Below, piece by piece: positions 33,673-43,030 of a stretch of DNA of 64,000 nucleotides. The notes below the pieces were generated by a model that did no database searches, was not told the origin of the DNA, and saw only the letters and a program-made list of their open reading frames with translations. The stretch covers positions 487,517-551,516 of the forward strand of contig NZ_AAUW01000001.1 of NCBI RefSeq assembly GCF_000168975.1, given 5' to 3'. The position numbers and the translations under genes are program-made. The first letter of the stretch is position 1, and each line of letters opens with the position of its first letter. This DNA is from Roseibium aggregatum IAM 12614 (GTDB taxonomy: Bacteria; Pseudomonadota; Alphaproteobacteria; Rhizobiales; Stappiaceae).

Positions 33673-35076
33673 TCACGGCGTTTGTGATGTGTCCGAGTGG
33701 CGCCGGATATCGTCTTCCTGCAAATAGGTTCCGGACTGAACCTCGATCATCCGCACAGGGATCTTTCCCGGGTTGTGCAGCGTGTGCTGCGCTCCAAGAG
33801 GCACGTAGGCGGACTGGTTTTCGCTGAGCAGCCTGGTTTCACCGTTGATCGTGATTTCGAGCGTACCCGACACCACCACCCAGTGCTCTGCCCGGTGAAG
33901 GTGGCTTTGCAGGCTCAGTCTCTTGCTCGGCTTGATCATCATCGACTGCACGGAAAAGCGCTCGCCGGCGTTGATGCGTTCCGTGTAACCCCACGGGCGG
34001 TAGGACCGCGGGTGCCGGTCGACCTCGTGCCTGCCTTCTGCCTTCAGTTGCTCGACTACTGTCTTGACGTCCTGAGCCTTGTCCTTGTGGGCGACTAGGA
34101 CGCTGTCGGTGGTCGCAATCACCATCACGTCTTCAAGCCCGATGACGGACACAAGCCCGCGTTCTGCGTAGGCCAGGCAATTCTCGCTGTCGAGAAAGCG
34201 CGCATCACCAAGCCCGGAATTACCCTGGGCGTCCTTGTCCAGCACTGTCCAGATGGCCGACCAGGACCCCAGGTCATCCCATTCCGGCGCGACTGGCGCA
34301 CACACGACATTGCTGGCTTTCTCCATGATCGCGTAATCGATCGAAATATTGTCCAGCGCTTCAAAGGTTTCCTGGTCAAGCCGCGTGAAATCGAGGTCAC
34401 CGTGCCGCGTCTTCATGACGTCGACGATTTGCTTGTAGAGGTCCGGCTGGTGCTGCTTGAAAGCGTCGATCATGGTCGTCGCCGCATAAAGAAAGATGCC
34501 GGCATTCCAGACGTAGCCGCCATCCTTCAGGAAGGCCTCGGCGCGCTCCTGGTCTGGCTTTTCAACGAAGGCTTCCACCGGGCGCACCGGTTCCGATCCA
34601 CTCGCCACCTTTATATAGCCGTAGCCGGTGTTGGCTTCGCTGGGTTGAATGCCGAAGGTCACGATCTTGCCGGCCCGCGCGGCTTCTTCGGCCTGTTGGA
34701 CGGCCTTCAGGAAGACATCTTCCTTGCGGATCAGATGGTCTGACGGCAACAGCAGGATAAGGGCGTTCGGATCTGTTTCGGCCGCAATCAGTGCGGCCAT
34801 CAGGGCAGGCGGGGCCGTGTTGCGGCCGACCGGTTCCAGCAGGATCGACTGGGCTTCCAGTCCGAGTTCGCTGAGCTGTTCCCCGATGAGGAAGCGGTGG
34901 GCGTTGCTGCCGATGACGATGGGAGCGGCAAAGTCAGGATGATTGACCCGCTTGCATGTCTTCTGGAAGAGACTTTCCCCGCCAAAAAGTGGCAAAAACT
35001 GTTTTGGCCGGTCGGTGCGTGACAGCGGCCACAGCCGCGAACCGACACCACCGGACAAAATACAAGGGAAAATCAT
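33673..35076 (-). CDS. manC: Mannose-1-phosphate guanylyltransferase / mannose-6-phosphate isomerase
   Basis: A 467-residue type II bifunctional enzyme for GDP-mannose synthesis. The N-terminal nucleotidyltransferase has SGGVGSRLWPLSRTDRPKQF, and FVEKPD near residue 180 is the sugar-phosphate site. A cupin isomerase domain covers the last 120 residues: YRPWGYTERINAGERFSVQ, then HLHRAEHWVVVSGT and GAQHTLHNPG. GDP-mannose feeds exopolysaccharide or LPS. The gene stands alone; no glycosyltransferase cluster is visible. It is divergent from znuC. Confidence 0.94.
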   Translation of the reverse strand: MIFPCILSGGVGSRLWPLSRTDRPKQFLPLFGGESLFQKTCKRVNHPDFAAPIVIGSNAHRFLIGEQLSELGLEAQSILLEPVGRNTAPPALMAALIAAETDPNALILLLPSDHLIRKEDVFLKAVQQAEEAARAGKIVTFGIQPSEANTGYGYIKVASGSEPVRPVEAFVEKPDQERAEAFLKDGGYVWNAGIFLYAATTMIDAFKQHQPDLYKQIVDVMKTRHGDLDFTRLDQETFEALDNISIDYAIMEKASNVVCAPVAPEWDDLGSWSAIWTVLDKDAQGNSGLGDARFLDSENCLAYAERGLVSVIGLEDVMVIATTDSVLVAHKDKAQDVKTVVEQLKAEGRHEVDRHPRSYRPWGYTERINAGERFSVQSMMIKPSKRLSLQSHLHRAEHWVVVSGTLEITINGETRLLSENQSAYVPLGAQHTLHNPGKIPVRMIEVQSGTYLQEDDIRRHSDTSQTP

Positions 35077-35188
35077 GCTTTGGTTCCTGTTCTGCTTCTA
35101 CAAATGAGGCGTTTGCGGGCAAACCACGGTTGCACAGAGTGTTAATCAGCCGAGGGACAAGTTGCAAGCAAGCGCCTTGAACGCTACA

Positions 35189-35202
35189 TACGTAATAACG
35201 TA
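35189..35202. promoter_or_regulatory. Possible Zur box upstream of znuC
   Basis: TACGTAATAACGTA has perfect 5-bp arms around a 4-bp centre, in an AT-rich spot 47 bp before the znuC ATG. It has the general form of Zur/Fur-family sites. The match to a strict consensus is not strong. Confidence 0.35.
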
Positions 35203-35248
35203 ACGCCGGGACGTTGGTTCCCAATGAGCGCAGCAGGCTTTCAGGACT

Positions 35249-36094
35249 ATGACAAATTCAGACACCAGGCTTGTTCAGCTTGACCGTGCCGGCGTCCGCA
35301 AGGGCGGTGAGTGGCTGGTGCGCGGCGTCGATCTTTCGGTCTCGCCCGGCGAAATCGTGACCTTGATCGGGCCCAACGGCTCCGGCAAGTCGACCACGGC
35401 CAAGATGGCCCTCGGTATCCTGAGCCCGAGCGAAGGCCGTGCCGACCGCAAGCCGGGTCTCAAAGTTGGCTATGTGCCGCAGAAACTTGCCATCGACTGG
35501 ACCCTGCCGCTGACCGTCACCCGGTTCATGCGGCTTACCAACCCCTTGTCCGATGCCGAGTGCCGCGCCGCCCTGGCGCGCACAGGTGCGGAAAGGCTGA
35601 TACACTCGCAAATGCGCACACTTTCCGGCGGAGAAATGCAGCGGGTCATGCTGGCACGTGCGATTGCCCGCAATCCCGGCCTGCTGGTACTGGACGAGCC
35701 TGTGCAGGGTGTGGATTATGCCGGCGAGATCGCGATTTACGATCTCATTTCCGAAATCCGCAAAACGCTCGGCTGCGGCATTTTGATGATCTCACACGAT
35801 CTTCATGTGGTGATGGCTGCGGCGGATCAGGTCATCTGCCTCAACGGCCATGTCTGCTGCCGCGGAACGCCCTCGGATGTCAGCCGCGACGACCGGTACC
35901 ATGCGCTGTTCGGAAACCGGCGCAATGGGGCAATTGCGGTGTACGAACACTATCACGACCACGTGCATCTGCCGGACGGAAAGGTGCGCCACGCCGACGG
36001 TTCCGTGTGTTCCTCCTGTTCTGGTGAGCATCATCACCACTCGCACGGCGATGCACCTGCGGAAAAAGAGGACGGCATTCGAAATGCTGGATGA
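35249..36094 (+). CDS. znuC: Zinc ABC transporter, ATP-binding protein
   Basis: A 281-residue ATPase for high-affinity zinc uptake. Walker A is GPNGSGKST, the signature LSGGEMQRVMLARAI and Walker B LLVLDEPVQGVD, with H-loop ISHDLHVV. The C-terminus is very His-rich (YEHYHDHVH, then HHHHSHGD), a common zinc-binding tail in ZnuC of this group. znuB overlaps its 3' end by 11 bp and zur follows. The binding-protein gene znuA, usually divergent, is not here; the divergent gene is manC. Confidence 0.93.
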   Translation: MTNSDTRLVQLDRAGVRKGGEWLVRGVDLSVSPGEIVTLIGPNGSGKSTTAKMALGILSPSEGRADRKPGLKVGYVPQKLAIDWTLPLTVTRFMRLTNPLSDAECRAALARTGAERLIHSQMRTLSGGEMQRVMLARAIARNPGLLVLDEPVQGVDYAGEIAIYDLISEIRKTLGCGILMISHDLHVVMAAADQVICLNGHVCCRGTPSDVSRDDRYHALFGNRRNGAIAVYEHYHDHVHLPDGKVRHADGSVCSSCSGEHHHHSHGDAPAEKEDGIRNAG

Positions 36095-36911
36095 TTTTTT
36101 CACCCGCGCGTTGATTGCCGGCATTGGCGTTGCACTTGTTGCCGGGCCTCTTGGTTGCTTCATCATCTGGCGGCGAATGGCTTATTTCGGCGATACACTG
36201 TCACATGCGGCCCTGCTGGGGGTTGCCTTGTCGCTGCTTCTCAACGTCAACACCACGCTGGCGGTTGGAGCCGTTTCGATCCTTCTTGCGGTCGTGCTGA
36301 TGGCCCTGCGGCGCAGCGATACGCTGTCTTCCGACGCGCTGCTGGGTTTGTTGTCCCATTCAGCGCTCGCTCTGGGACTCGTATGTCTTGCGTTCATGAC
36401 CTGGGTCCGGGTCGATCTGCTGGGGCTGCTCTTCGGCGATATTCTGGCTGTGACACCGCTGGACATTGCCATGATCTATGGCGGCGGCGCGCTGGTGCTG
36501 ACTGTTCTGGTGGTGATCTGGCGCCGCCTCTTCGCCGCCACCGTCAGCCCCGACCTTGCCGCGGGTGAGGGCCTGAAGCCCGAGCAGACAGAACTCATCT
36601 TCATGCTGCTGACGGCCATCGTCATCGCCATCTCGCTCAAGATCATCGGCGCGCTGCTGATTACCGCACTCTTGATCATTCCGGCTGCCGCTGCGCGGCG
36701 CCTGTCGGCGTCACCGGAACAGATGGCCTTCATCGCGGCCCTGACCGGAGCTGCCGCCGTCGTCGGCGGGCTCTACAGTTCGCTGACCTATGATACGCCG
36801 TCCGGACCTTCCATCGTGGTTGCGGCGATGGCCCTGTTTGTCGTCAGCCTTGTCCCGGGTGTGCAAATCGTGAGAAGGGTGAGATCGAGCACGAAAGGAG
36901 ATCGTCCGTGA
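36084..36911 (+). CDS. znuB: Zinc ABC transporter, permease
   Basis: A 275-residue integral membrane protein of the ABC-3 family with eight or so hydrophobic segments. The ATG giving MLDDFFTRALIAG overlaps the znuC end and is preferred; the frame is open much further upstream only as a shadow of znuC. WRRMAYFGDTLSHAALLGVAL and the C-terminal LLIIPAAAARRL are typical of ZnuB/MntB permeases. The neighbouring zur gene and the His-rich ZnuC point to zinc rather than manganese. Confidence 0.93.
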   Translation: MLDDFFTRALIAGIGVALVAGPLGCFIIWRRMAYFGDTLSHAALLGVALSLLLNVNTTLAVGAVSILLAVVLMALRRSDTLSSDALLGLLSHSALALGLVCLAFMTWVRVDLLGLLFGDILAVTPLDIAMIYGGGALVLTVLVVIWRRLFAATVSPDLAAGEGLKPEQTELIFMLLTAIVIAISLKIIGALLITALLIIPAAAARRLSASPEQMAFIAALTGAAAVVGGLYSSLTYDTPSGPSIVVAAMALFVVSLVPGVQIVRRVRSSTKGDRP

Positions 36912-37315
36912 GCGTTGAGACACATCCCGAACTGACCAAGAACCAGGCCCTGGTGTTCGGCTCTTTGTCGGACGCGGGCGGACCTCTGACGGCCTATGCG
37001 ATTCTGGATCTGTTGCGCGACAGCGGGTTCCGTGCGCCGCTCCAGGTCTACCGGGCGCTCGACAAGCTGGTGGAATACGGAATGGTCCACCGCCTGGAAA
37101 GCCTCAATGCCTTTGTCGCCTGTTCGCACAAGGGCTGCTCCAGCCACGGCACGGCCGCCTTCGCCATCTGTGAACAATGTGGTGTCGTCAGCGAGTTTAC
37201 GCCGGACAAGGCCATGTCCCTGTTGCGGGACTGGACAAGGAGCGAAGGCTTTCAACTGTCCCGCACGACCATCGAACTGCGTGGCACCTGCCGGCAGTGC
37301 AACGTGCCGAACTGA
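36908..37315 (+). CDS. zur: Zinc uptake regulator, Fur family
   Basis: A 135-residue repressor starting at a GTG that overlaps the znuB stop by 4 bp. The winged helix is clear (GPLTAYAILDLLRDSG, RAPLQVYRALDKLVEYGMVHRLES). The structural zinc site is the CEQCG / CRQC pair of CxxC motifs, and FVACSHKGCSSHG and the following residues are those of Zur rather than Fur. It should repress znuCB-zur and other zinc genes when zinc is ample. Confidence 0.93.
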   Translation: MSVETHPELTKNQALVFGSLSDAGGPLTAYAILDLLRDSGFRAPLQVYRALDKLVEYGMVHRLESLNAFVACSHKGCSSHGTAAFAICEQCGVVSEFTPDKAMSLLRDWTRSEGFQLSRTTIELRGTCRQCNVPN

Positions 37316-37401
37316 TCTGTGCCGCGTGCCGCGGCATCCAACCGATTTCCGAGACACGGTCTTTGTCCTAGGATGTCTGCATCGAATCTCTGGAGATGTT
37401 C

Positions 37402-38541
37402 ATGGCAGACAGATTGGGCATCGGCATTATCGGATGCGGCACGATTTCAAAGACCTACTTTGATCTGGCGCCGACGTTCAGCGGCCTTGAAATCAGGGCC
37501 TGTGCGGATCTGAACCGTCATGCGGCGGAAGCACGCGGTTCCGACTATGGCGTGCGCGCGCTGACCGTGCACGATCTGCTTCTTGCAGATGACATTGATC
37601 TGATCGTCAATCTCACCGTTCCCGATGCCCATTATCTGGTGTCTCACGAAATCCTGGCGCACGGGAAGCACGTCTATTCGGAAAAACCGCTGGCCCTGTC
37701 TATCCGGGATGGGCAGGCACTTGCTGATCTTGCCCGCAAGAAACACCTGAAGGTCGGCTGTGCGCCGGACACGTTTCTGGGCGGGGCGCATCAGATTGCC
37801 CGCAAGGCTGTCGACGAAGGGCTGGTCGGCGAGATTGTCGGCGGCACATGCCATGTCATGAGCCACGGCATGGAGCACTGGCACCCCAACCCGGACTTTT
37901 TCTTCAAGCCCGGCGGCGGCCCAGTCCTTGATCTCGGGCCATATTATGTCGCCGCGCTTCTCAATCTGATCGGACCGGTCAAGCGCGTGTGCGCCATGTC
38001 GGGCATGCCTTTCAAAACCAGAACGATCAGGAGTGGCGCTCGCAAAGGCGAAAAGATCGACGTGACCACCCCAACCACGATCCATGCCATCCTGGAATTC
38101 CAGACAGGTGCCAAGGTGACGCTGACAGCCAGTTGGGACGTCTGGGCCCACAGGCATCAGCCGATGGAGCTTTATGGAACCAGGGGTACGCTCTTTCTCG
38201 CGGATCCGAATTTTTTCGGCGGGGACGTAAGTCTGGTTGCCGAAGACGGAACGGCGAAACCGCTCGATGGCGCAGTGCATCCCTTCGGAGCAGCGAATGT
38301 CGATGACAACGGTACGCCACGGGCCAACTACCGGGCTGCGGGCCTGGCCGACATGGCCCAGTCGATCCTCCGGGGGGACGAAGGCGAGTTCCGCTGTTCT
38401 CTCGAGCGAGCCCTGCACGCGGTCGATGTCATGGTGTCCATCCTGAAATCAGCGGAAACTGGAACCTTCGTGGACATTGAACACCAGGCCAGCCGCCCGC
38501 AAGCCCTTGCTGCCGCTGAGGCAGGCAAATTGCTCGCCTGA
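37402..38541 (+). CDS. Gfo/Idh/MocA family oxidoreductase
   Basis: A 379-residue NAD(P)-dependent dehydrogenase. The ATG chosen has GGAG 8 bp upstream; another lies two codons earlier. The Rossmann domain begins LGIGIIGCGTISKTYF. The catalytic Lys is in the EKPLA motif (YSEKPLALS), and the C-terminal alpha/beta domain has GGGPVLDLGPYYV. The family acts on sugars, inositols or their derivatives; the substrate cannot be told. No sugar transporter is adjacent. Confidence 0.9.
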   Translation: MADRLGIGIIGCGTISKTYFDLAPTFSGLEIRACADLNRHAAEARGSDYGVRALTVHDLLLADDIDLIVNLTVPDAHYLVSHEILAHGKHVYSEKPLALSIRDGQALADLARKKHLKVGCAPDTFLGGAHQIARKAVDEGLVGEIVGGTCHVMSHGMEHWHPNPDFFFKPGGGPVLDLGPYYVAALLNLIGPVKRVCAMSGMPFKTRTIRSGARKGEKIDVTTPTTIHAILEFQTGAKVTLTASWDVWAHRHQPMELYGTRGTLFLADPNFFGGDVSLVAEDGTAKPLDGAVHPFGAANVDDNGTPRANYRAAGLADMAQSILRGDEGEFRCSLERALHAVDVMVSILKSAETGTFVDIEHQASRPQALAAAEAGKLLA

Positions 38542-38641
38542 AGCCGGTTGCGGCTGCCTCGCCGGCCTCCTATCTTCGCCGCAGGGGACGCCCGGATTTG
38601 GGGGCGAATGCCCGCCTGCGGGCAAAAGAGGGAGAGCGGGT

Positions 38642-39226
38642 ATGGCCTTGTTGATCGCCGGCCTTGTGCTGTTTTTGGGAATTCACACGCTGCCGGTGTT
38701 TCCGGCAACGCGCAACGGGCTGGTTTCCAGACTTGGCGAGACGGGATACAAGGGGGTATTCACGCTCTTGTCGTTCGTCGGTCTCGGCCTGATCGTCTAC
38801 GGTTACGGCGTGGCCCGCTTCGAGGGACCACCGGTACTCTATGAGCCGCCGTTCTGGCTGCGCCACGTTACCATGCTGTTCATGGTTCCCGTGTTCATTT
38901 TCCTGGTCGCGGCCTATGTGCCCTCCCGGATTAAGACCTCACTGAAGCATCCGATGCTGGTGGCGGTGAAACTGTGGGCCTTTGCTCACCTTCTGGCAAA
39001 CGGGGATCTGGCATCGGTGCTCCTGTTCGGCGGTTTTCTGGCCTGGGCAGTGGCGGATCGGATTTCCGTCAAACGCCGTGGGCCGGGGGCAGGGCAGATC
39101 GGTGCATTGGCGTCGGCAAAGCCTGGAAAATACTCCGATCTTGTCGTGATTCTGCTGGGCCTCGTTCTCTACGGACTGTTTGTCTGGAAACTGCACGCGC
39201 TGTTGATAGGCGTCCCGGTGATGTGA
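38642..39226 (+). CDS. NnrU family membrane protein
   Basis: A 194-residue inner-membrane protein with six hydrophobic segments. The ATG at MALLIAGLVLFLGIHTLPV has a GGGAG stretch upstream; the frame is open further back only as non-coding sequence. The NnrU family pattern is clear: LGIHTLPVFPATR, LGETGYKGVFTLLSFVGLGLI, HPMLVAVKLWAFAHLLANGDLAS and LLFGGFLAWAV. NnrU was first linked to nitric oxide reduction in denitrifiers, but no denitrification gene is near, and most family members have unproven roles. Confidence 0.88.
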   Translation: MALLIAGLVLFLGIHTLPVFPATRNGLVSRLGETGYKGVFTLLSFVGLGLIVYGYGVARFEGPPVLYEPPFWLRHVTMLFMVPVFIFLVAAYVPSRIKTSLKHPMLVAVKLWAFAHLLANGDLASVLLFGGFLAWAVADRISVKRRGPGAGQIGALASAKPGKYSDLVVILLGLVLYGLFVWKLHALLIGVPVM

Positions 39227-39257
39227 TAGCCGGCGCGGCGCTTGAAATTACCTAAGA

Positions 39258-39280
39258 AATCCGGCATTTCCTGCCGGATT
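39258..39280. terminator. Hairpin after the NnrU gene
   Basis: AATCCGGCA-TTTCC-TGCCGGATT is a perfect 9-bp stem with a 5-nt loop. No T tract follows, so it may be a Rho-type end or a stability element. Confidence 0.5.
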
Positions 39281-39427
39281 GCCCCACTTGCGCCACGAAG
39301 GGCCGTTTTAAGCCCCTTCAGGGAATTGCCCGAGCCGGATCAAATGGATAATGTGCGCCACTCAAGAAGGGGCCGCGCCCGGCCAGACGTGCCGGGCAGC
39401 AGAAGTGAATGCAGGAAATAGACACGC

Positions 39428-40111
39428 ATGTCTGACATTTTTCGTGAAGTCGATGAAGATATCCGCCAGGAGAAATACCGTCGGCTTTGGGACCGGTTCG
39501 GTCCGTGGGTGCTTGGCGTTGCGGTCTTGATCGTTGTTGGAACCGGCGGCTATCGCGGCTGGCTCTATTGGCAGGAACAGCAGTCGCAGAGCGCGGGCGA
39601 TACATTCTTCGAAGCCGTGAAGCTGTCCGAAGCCCAGAACTACGAAGAAGCAGCCGCCCTCTACGGTGAACTGGACAATGCCCTGGGGGGCTATCCCGCC
39701 CTGGCGAAACTGCGCCAGGCCACCGATCTTTCAAATTCCGGCAAGACGGAAGAAGCTCTTGCAGAGTTTGATGCCCTGTCGCGCGACAGCAGCATCATGG
39801 AAGCCCTGCGTGATGTCGCGGCCCTGCGCGCCGCCTACCTTGCCGTCGATACACAATCTTATGGCGATATCGCCGACCGGATCGAGAAACTGACCGGGGA
39901 CACCGGGCCGTTCCGTGCAGCAGCACGTGAACTTCTCGCTCTAAGCGCTTGGAAAGCCGGCGACATCGAGACGGCCAAGCAGTGGATTTCAGCAATTGAA
40001 GAGGACACCGAAACGCCCGCTGACGTAAGCCGACGCGTGTCGATCCTCGGTGATGTCATCCGGTCCAGCAACGGCGAAGCCACAGCGGACAGTGAAGGAA
40101 ACAACCAGTGA
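39428..40111 (+). CDS. TPR-like membrane-anchored protein, YfgM type
   Basis: A 227-residue protein. The N-terminus is soluble and acidic (DIFREVDEDIRQEKYRRLWDRFG), followed by one membrane segment (WVLGVAVLIVVGTGGYRGWLYW) and a periplasmic tetratricopeptide-type domain (NYEEAAALYGEL, KTEEALAEFDAL). YfgM in E. coli is a SecYEG-associated periplasmic chaperone. The order of this gene, bamB and der is the same as in E. coli (yfgM-bamB-der), which supports the assignment. The stop overlaps the bamB start (ATGA-type, 4 bp). Confidence 0.85.
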   Translation: MSDIFREVDEDIRQEKYRRLWDRFGPWVLGVAVLIVVGTGGYRGWLYWQEQQSQSAGDTFFEAVKLSEAQNYEEAAALYGELDNALGGYPALAKLRQATDLSNSGKTEEALAEFDALSRDSSIMEALRDVAALRAAYLAVDTQSYGDIADRIEKLTGDTGPFRAAARELLALSAWKAGDIETAKQWISAIEEDTETPADVSRRVSILGDVIRSSNGEATADSEGNNQ

Positions 40112-41460
40112 GTTTTGTAACCGTTTCTTTCCGCAGACGCGGTGTTTTTGGGGCCCTTGCACTATCGCTCGTCCTGACCGGGTGCGGGTCGGTCAGCGAA
40201 TTTACCGAGAATATCAATCCGTTCGCCCGCGAGAAGATCCTCAAGGGTGAGCGCCAGCCTGTCTTCGACGGCGCCGATCCGGCAGCCGAAACGCTTGGCC
40301 AGTCTGCCAAGATCGGCGCTGCAACGGGCGGCCAGTCGTGGACGACGGCAGGTGGCGGCCTGACCAACGATCCGGGCAACGTTGCCATATCCGTTTCCGG
40401 CAACCGCGCCTGGCGCGCACAGGTCGGCTCATCCGGTGGTGGACTGACAACATCCGCACTTCGGGTGTCTTCCCGCCCCGTCAGCGATGGCAGCCGTATC
40501 TACGTCTACAAGCCCAATGGTGAAGTTGTTGCCCTGTCGACGGGTGGTGCACGCCAGTGGACCCAGAACCTGCGTCCGGAAGGCGAGAGGGATGTCGGGC
40601 CGGGCGGCGGTGTCGCGGTTGAAGGCGGCGTCGTCTATGCGGCAACCAGCTATCGCCAGGTCGCGGCGCTCGAAGCCGGCTCCGGCCGGGAAATCTGGAA
40701 AGTCGACATCGACACACCGGCCCGCGGTTCCCCTGTTGCCGGCGCCGGGCATGTCATTGTCGTGTCCCAGTCCAACGAAGTCTATGCGCTGAAACAGTCT
40801 GACGGCAGCGTTGCCTGGACCTATGCAGGTATCGAGGAAACTGCCGGTCTCTTGTCTGCGGCCAACCCGGCCATTTCCGGCAACCGCGTCATCGTGCCGT
40901 TCTCCTCCGGTGAGATCATGGCGATCGACATCAAGTCCGGCGAACCGGCCTGGATCGACGGCGTGTCGCGCGGCTTCAGGACGCTTGCCTTGTCCGGTCT
41001 TGCGGATGTGTCGGCCAGCCCGGTTGTTTCCGGCAGCACGGTTTACGCCACCGGCGTTGCCGGTCGCACGGTTGCGGTGGATGCCCGCACGGGCCAGCGC
41101 CGATGGGAACAGAATCTCGGCAGCGTGCACACGCCGGTTGTCTCCGGCAGCACGTTGTTCATGGTTGACCTCGACGACCGCATGGTCGCCCTCAATCTGA
41201 AAAACGGGGAAACCCTCTGGGCAACGGCCTTGCCGCGCCCGGAAAAGAAGAAGAAGCGCCGCAACTGGGCTGGCCCGATCCTGGCGAACGGGGCACTGGT
41301 TGCCTTTTCCAGCGACGGCCAGATCGCAATCGTGGATGCCGCTTCCGGTAAAACCATGTTGACGCAGCGGACCAATACGGATGTCTATGTGACACCGATC
41401 GTCGCCGGTGGCCGGATTATCGTGCTGACTGGCAATGACGGCGTCGCTGCCTTCAACTAG
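40108..41460 (+). CDS. bamB: Outer-membrane assembly lipoprotein BamB
   Basis: A 450-residue lipoprotein: the signal peptide ends in LVLTGC with the lipidated Cys at residue 26. The rest is a PQQ-type eight-bladed beta-propeller with repeated blade motifs (YVYKPNGEVVALS, VVYAATSYRQVAALEAGSGREIWK, VYALKQSDGSVAWTY, LFMVDLDDRMVALNLKNGETLWA). BamB scaffolds the BAM complex that inserts outer-membrane proteins. Position between the YfgM-like gene and der is conserved. Confidence 0.92.
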   Translation: MSFVTVSFRRRGVFGALALSLVLTGCGSVSEFTENINPFAREKILKGERQPVFDGADPAAETLGQSAKIGAATGGQSWTTAGGGLTNDPGNVAISVSGNRAWRAQVGSSGGGLTTSALRVSSRPVSDGSRIYVYKPNGEVVALSTGGARQWTQNLRPEGERDVGPGGGVAVEGGVVYAATSYRQVAALEAGSGREIWKVDIDTPARGSPVAGAGHVIVVSQSNEVYALKQSDGSVAWTYAGIEETAGLLSAANPAISGNRVIVPFSSGEIMAIDIKSGEPAWIDGVSRGFRTLALSGLADVSASPVVSGSTVYATGVAGRTVAVDARTGQRRWEQNLGSVHTPVVSGSTLFMVDLDDRMVALNLKNGETLWATALPRPEKKKKRRNWAGPILANGALVAFSSDGQIAIVDAASGKTMLTQRTNTDVYVTPIVAGGRIIVLTGNDGVAAFN

Positions 41461-41466
41461 CATTTG

Positions 41467-41490
41467 AGGCGGACCCGAAGAGGTCCGCCT
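41467..41490. terminator. Hairpin between bamB and der
   Basis: AGGCGGACC and GGTCCGCCT form a perfect 9-bp stem with a 6-nt loop, 6 bp past the bamB stop and just before the der ribosome-binding site. There is no T tract, so partial termination or mRNA processing is more likely than a full stop. Confidence 0.5.
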
Positions 41491-41505
41491 ATCAGGAGAA
41501 CTGCT

Positions 41506-42927
41506 GTGGGCGCAACTGTCGCCATTATCGGACGGCCGAATGTCGGCAAGTCCACCCTTTTCAATCGCCTTGTGGGCAAGCGCCTGGCGCTGGTAGACGA
41601 CACACCTGGTGTGACGCGTGACCGGCGGCCGGGCGATGCCCGTTTGGGCGACTTGCGCTTCACGATCATCGACACCGCCGGTCTCGAAGATGCGGACAAG
41701 GAGTCCCTCGAAGGCCGCATGCGCCGGCAGACCGAGGAAGCGATCGAAACCGCCGACGCGGTTCTGTTCGTGATCGACGCTCGTGCCGGTGTCACGCCAC
41801 TTGATGCCCATTTCGCCGAAGTTGCGCGCAAGACCACCCGTCCGGTGATTCTGCTTGCCAACAAGGCCGAAGGCCGGGCCGGGGAGAGCGGGCTTTACGA
41901 ATCCTATTCGCTCGGCCTGGGCGATCCGATTGCAATCTCCGCCGAACATGGCGAAGGGCTTGCCGATCTCTATGACGCGCTGAAACCTCATGTCGACCGG
42001 GTGACGGAAGAAGAAGAGGCCAAGCGCGAAGAGGCGATCACCAATGTCGATGTCGACGAAGATGGTGAATTCGTCGTGGAAGAAGATCCGGTCGGTACGG
42101 TTGAACGGCCCCTGCGCGTTGCCATCGTTGGCCGCCCCAATGCGGGCAAGTCGACGCTGATCAACCGCATGCTGGGCGAAGACCGCATGCTGACAGGACC
42201 GGAAGCGGGCATCACGCGCGATTCCATTTCCGTCGACTGGGTCTGGCGCGACCGGCACATCAAGCTTTTCGATACGGCGGGGATCCGCAAGAAGGCGCGT
42301 GTTCAGGAAAAGCTTGAGAAGCTTTCCGTTGCAGATGCCCTGCGCGCGATCAAGTTCGCCGAGGTGGTCGTGGTCACGCTGGATGCCACCATGTCCTTCG
42401 AAAAGCAGGACCTGCAGATCATCGATCTGGTTGCGCGCGAGGGCCGCGCGCTGGTGGTGGCGATCAACAAGTGGGACCTGATCGAAGACCGGGAAGAAGC
42501 CTGGAAAAAGATCAAGGACGCCAACGAGCGCTACTTCAATCAGATCCGCGGTGTTCAGATCGCGACTTTGTCCGGCCAGCAGGGGCAGGGGATCGACCGC
42601 CTCATCGAAAGCGTCTTTACCGCCTATGAAGCCTGGAACGCGCGCGTCTCGACCGCGAAGCTGAACCGGTGGCTGGACAAGGTCACGGCGAACCATCCGC
42701 CTCCCGCCGTTGCCGGGCGCCGGGTGCGTTTGCGGTACATGACCCAGCCCAAGACGCGGCCGCCGCATTTCGTGGTCTTTTGTTCGCGTCCGGAGCAATT
42801 GCCGGAAAGCTACACCCGTTATCTGGTCAATTCGCTGCGCCAGTCCTTCAACATTCACGGCACCCCCATTCGCCTGTCCTACCGCAAAGGCGAAAACCCT
42901 TACGCTCCGAAGAGAAAACGGGGCTGA
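41506..42927 (+). CDS. der: GTPase Der (EngA), ribosome assembly
   Basis: A 473-residue protein with two G domains in tandem, needed for 50S subunit assembly. It starts with GTG, 9 bp after AGGAG; an upstream TTG falls in the bamB-der hairpin and is rejected. G1 motifs are GRPNVGKST (domain 1) and GRPNAGKST (domain 2). DTAG occurs in both. The second G4 is NKWD; the first is NKAE, which I recall as usual in alphaproteobacteria. The C-terminal KH-like domain ends PKRKRG. Confidence 0.96.
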   Translation: MGATVAIIGRPNVGKSTLFNRLVGKRLALVDDTPGVTRDRRPGDARLGDLRFTIIDTAGLEDADKESLEGRMRRQTEEAIETADAVLFVIDARAGVTPLDAHFAEVARKTTRPVILLANKAEGRAGESGLYESYSLGLGDPIAISAEHGEGLADLYDALKPHVDRVTEEEEAKREEAITNVDVDEDGEFVVEEDPVGTVERPLRVAIVGRPNAGKSTLINRMLGEDRMLTGPEAGITRDSISVDWVWRDRHIKLFDTAGIRKKARVQEKLEKLSVADALRAIKFAEVVVVTLDATMSFEKQDLQIIDLVAREGRALVVAINKWDLIEDREEAWKKIKDANERYFNQIRGVQIATLSGQQGQGIDRLIESVFTAYEAWNARVSTAKLNRWLDKVTANHPPPAVAGRRVRLRYMTQPKTRPPHFVVFCSRPEQLPESYTRYLVNSLRQSFNIHGTPIRLSYRKGENPYAPKRKRG

Positions 42928-43030
42928 GCGGGGAGTGCAGCCGGCTTGTGCCGGCTGCCGGCCGATATTCTTCTTTCCTGGCGGAAACGCTGCTTCCCGC
43001 CGCCATCGACACTTTAAGGGAGTTTGAACC

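Noticed and set aside
41506..42927. Defective first G domain in Der because its G4 motif is NKAE
   Set aside because: I recall NKAE as the usual form in alphaproteobacteria; all other G motifs are intact.
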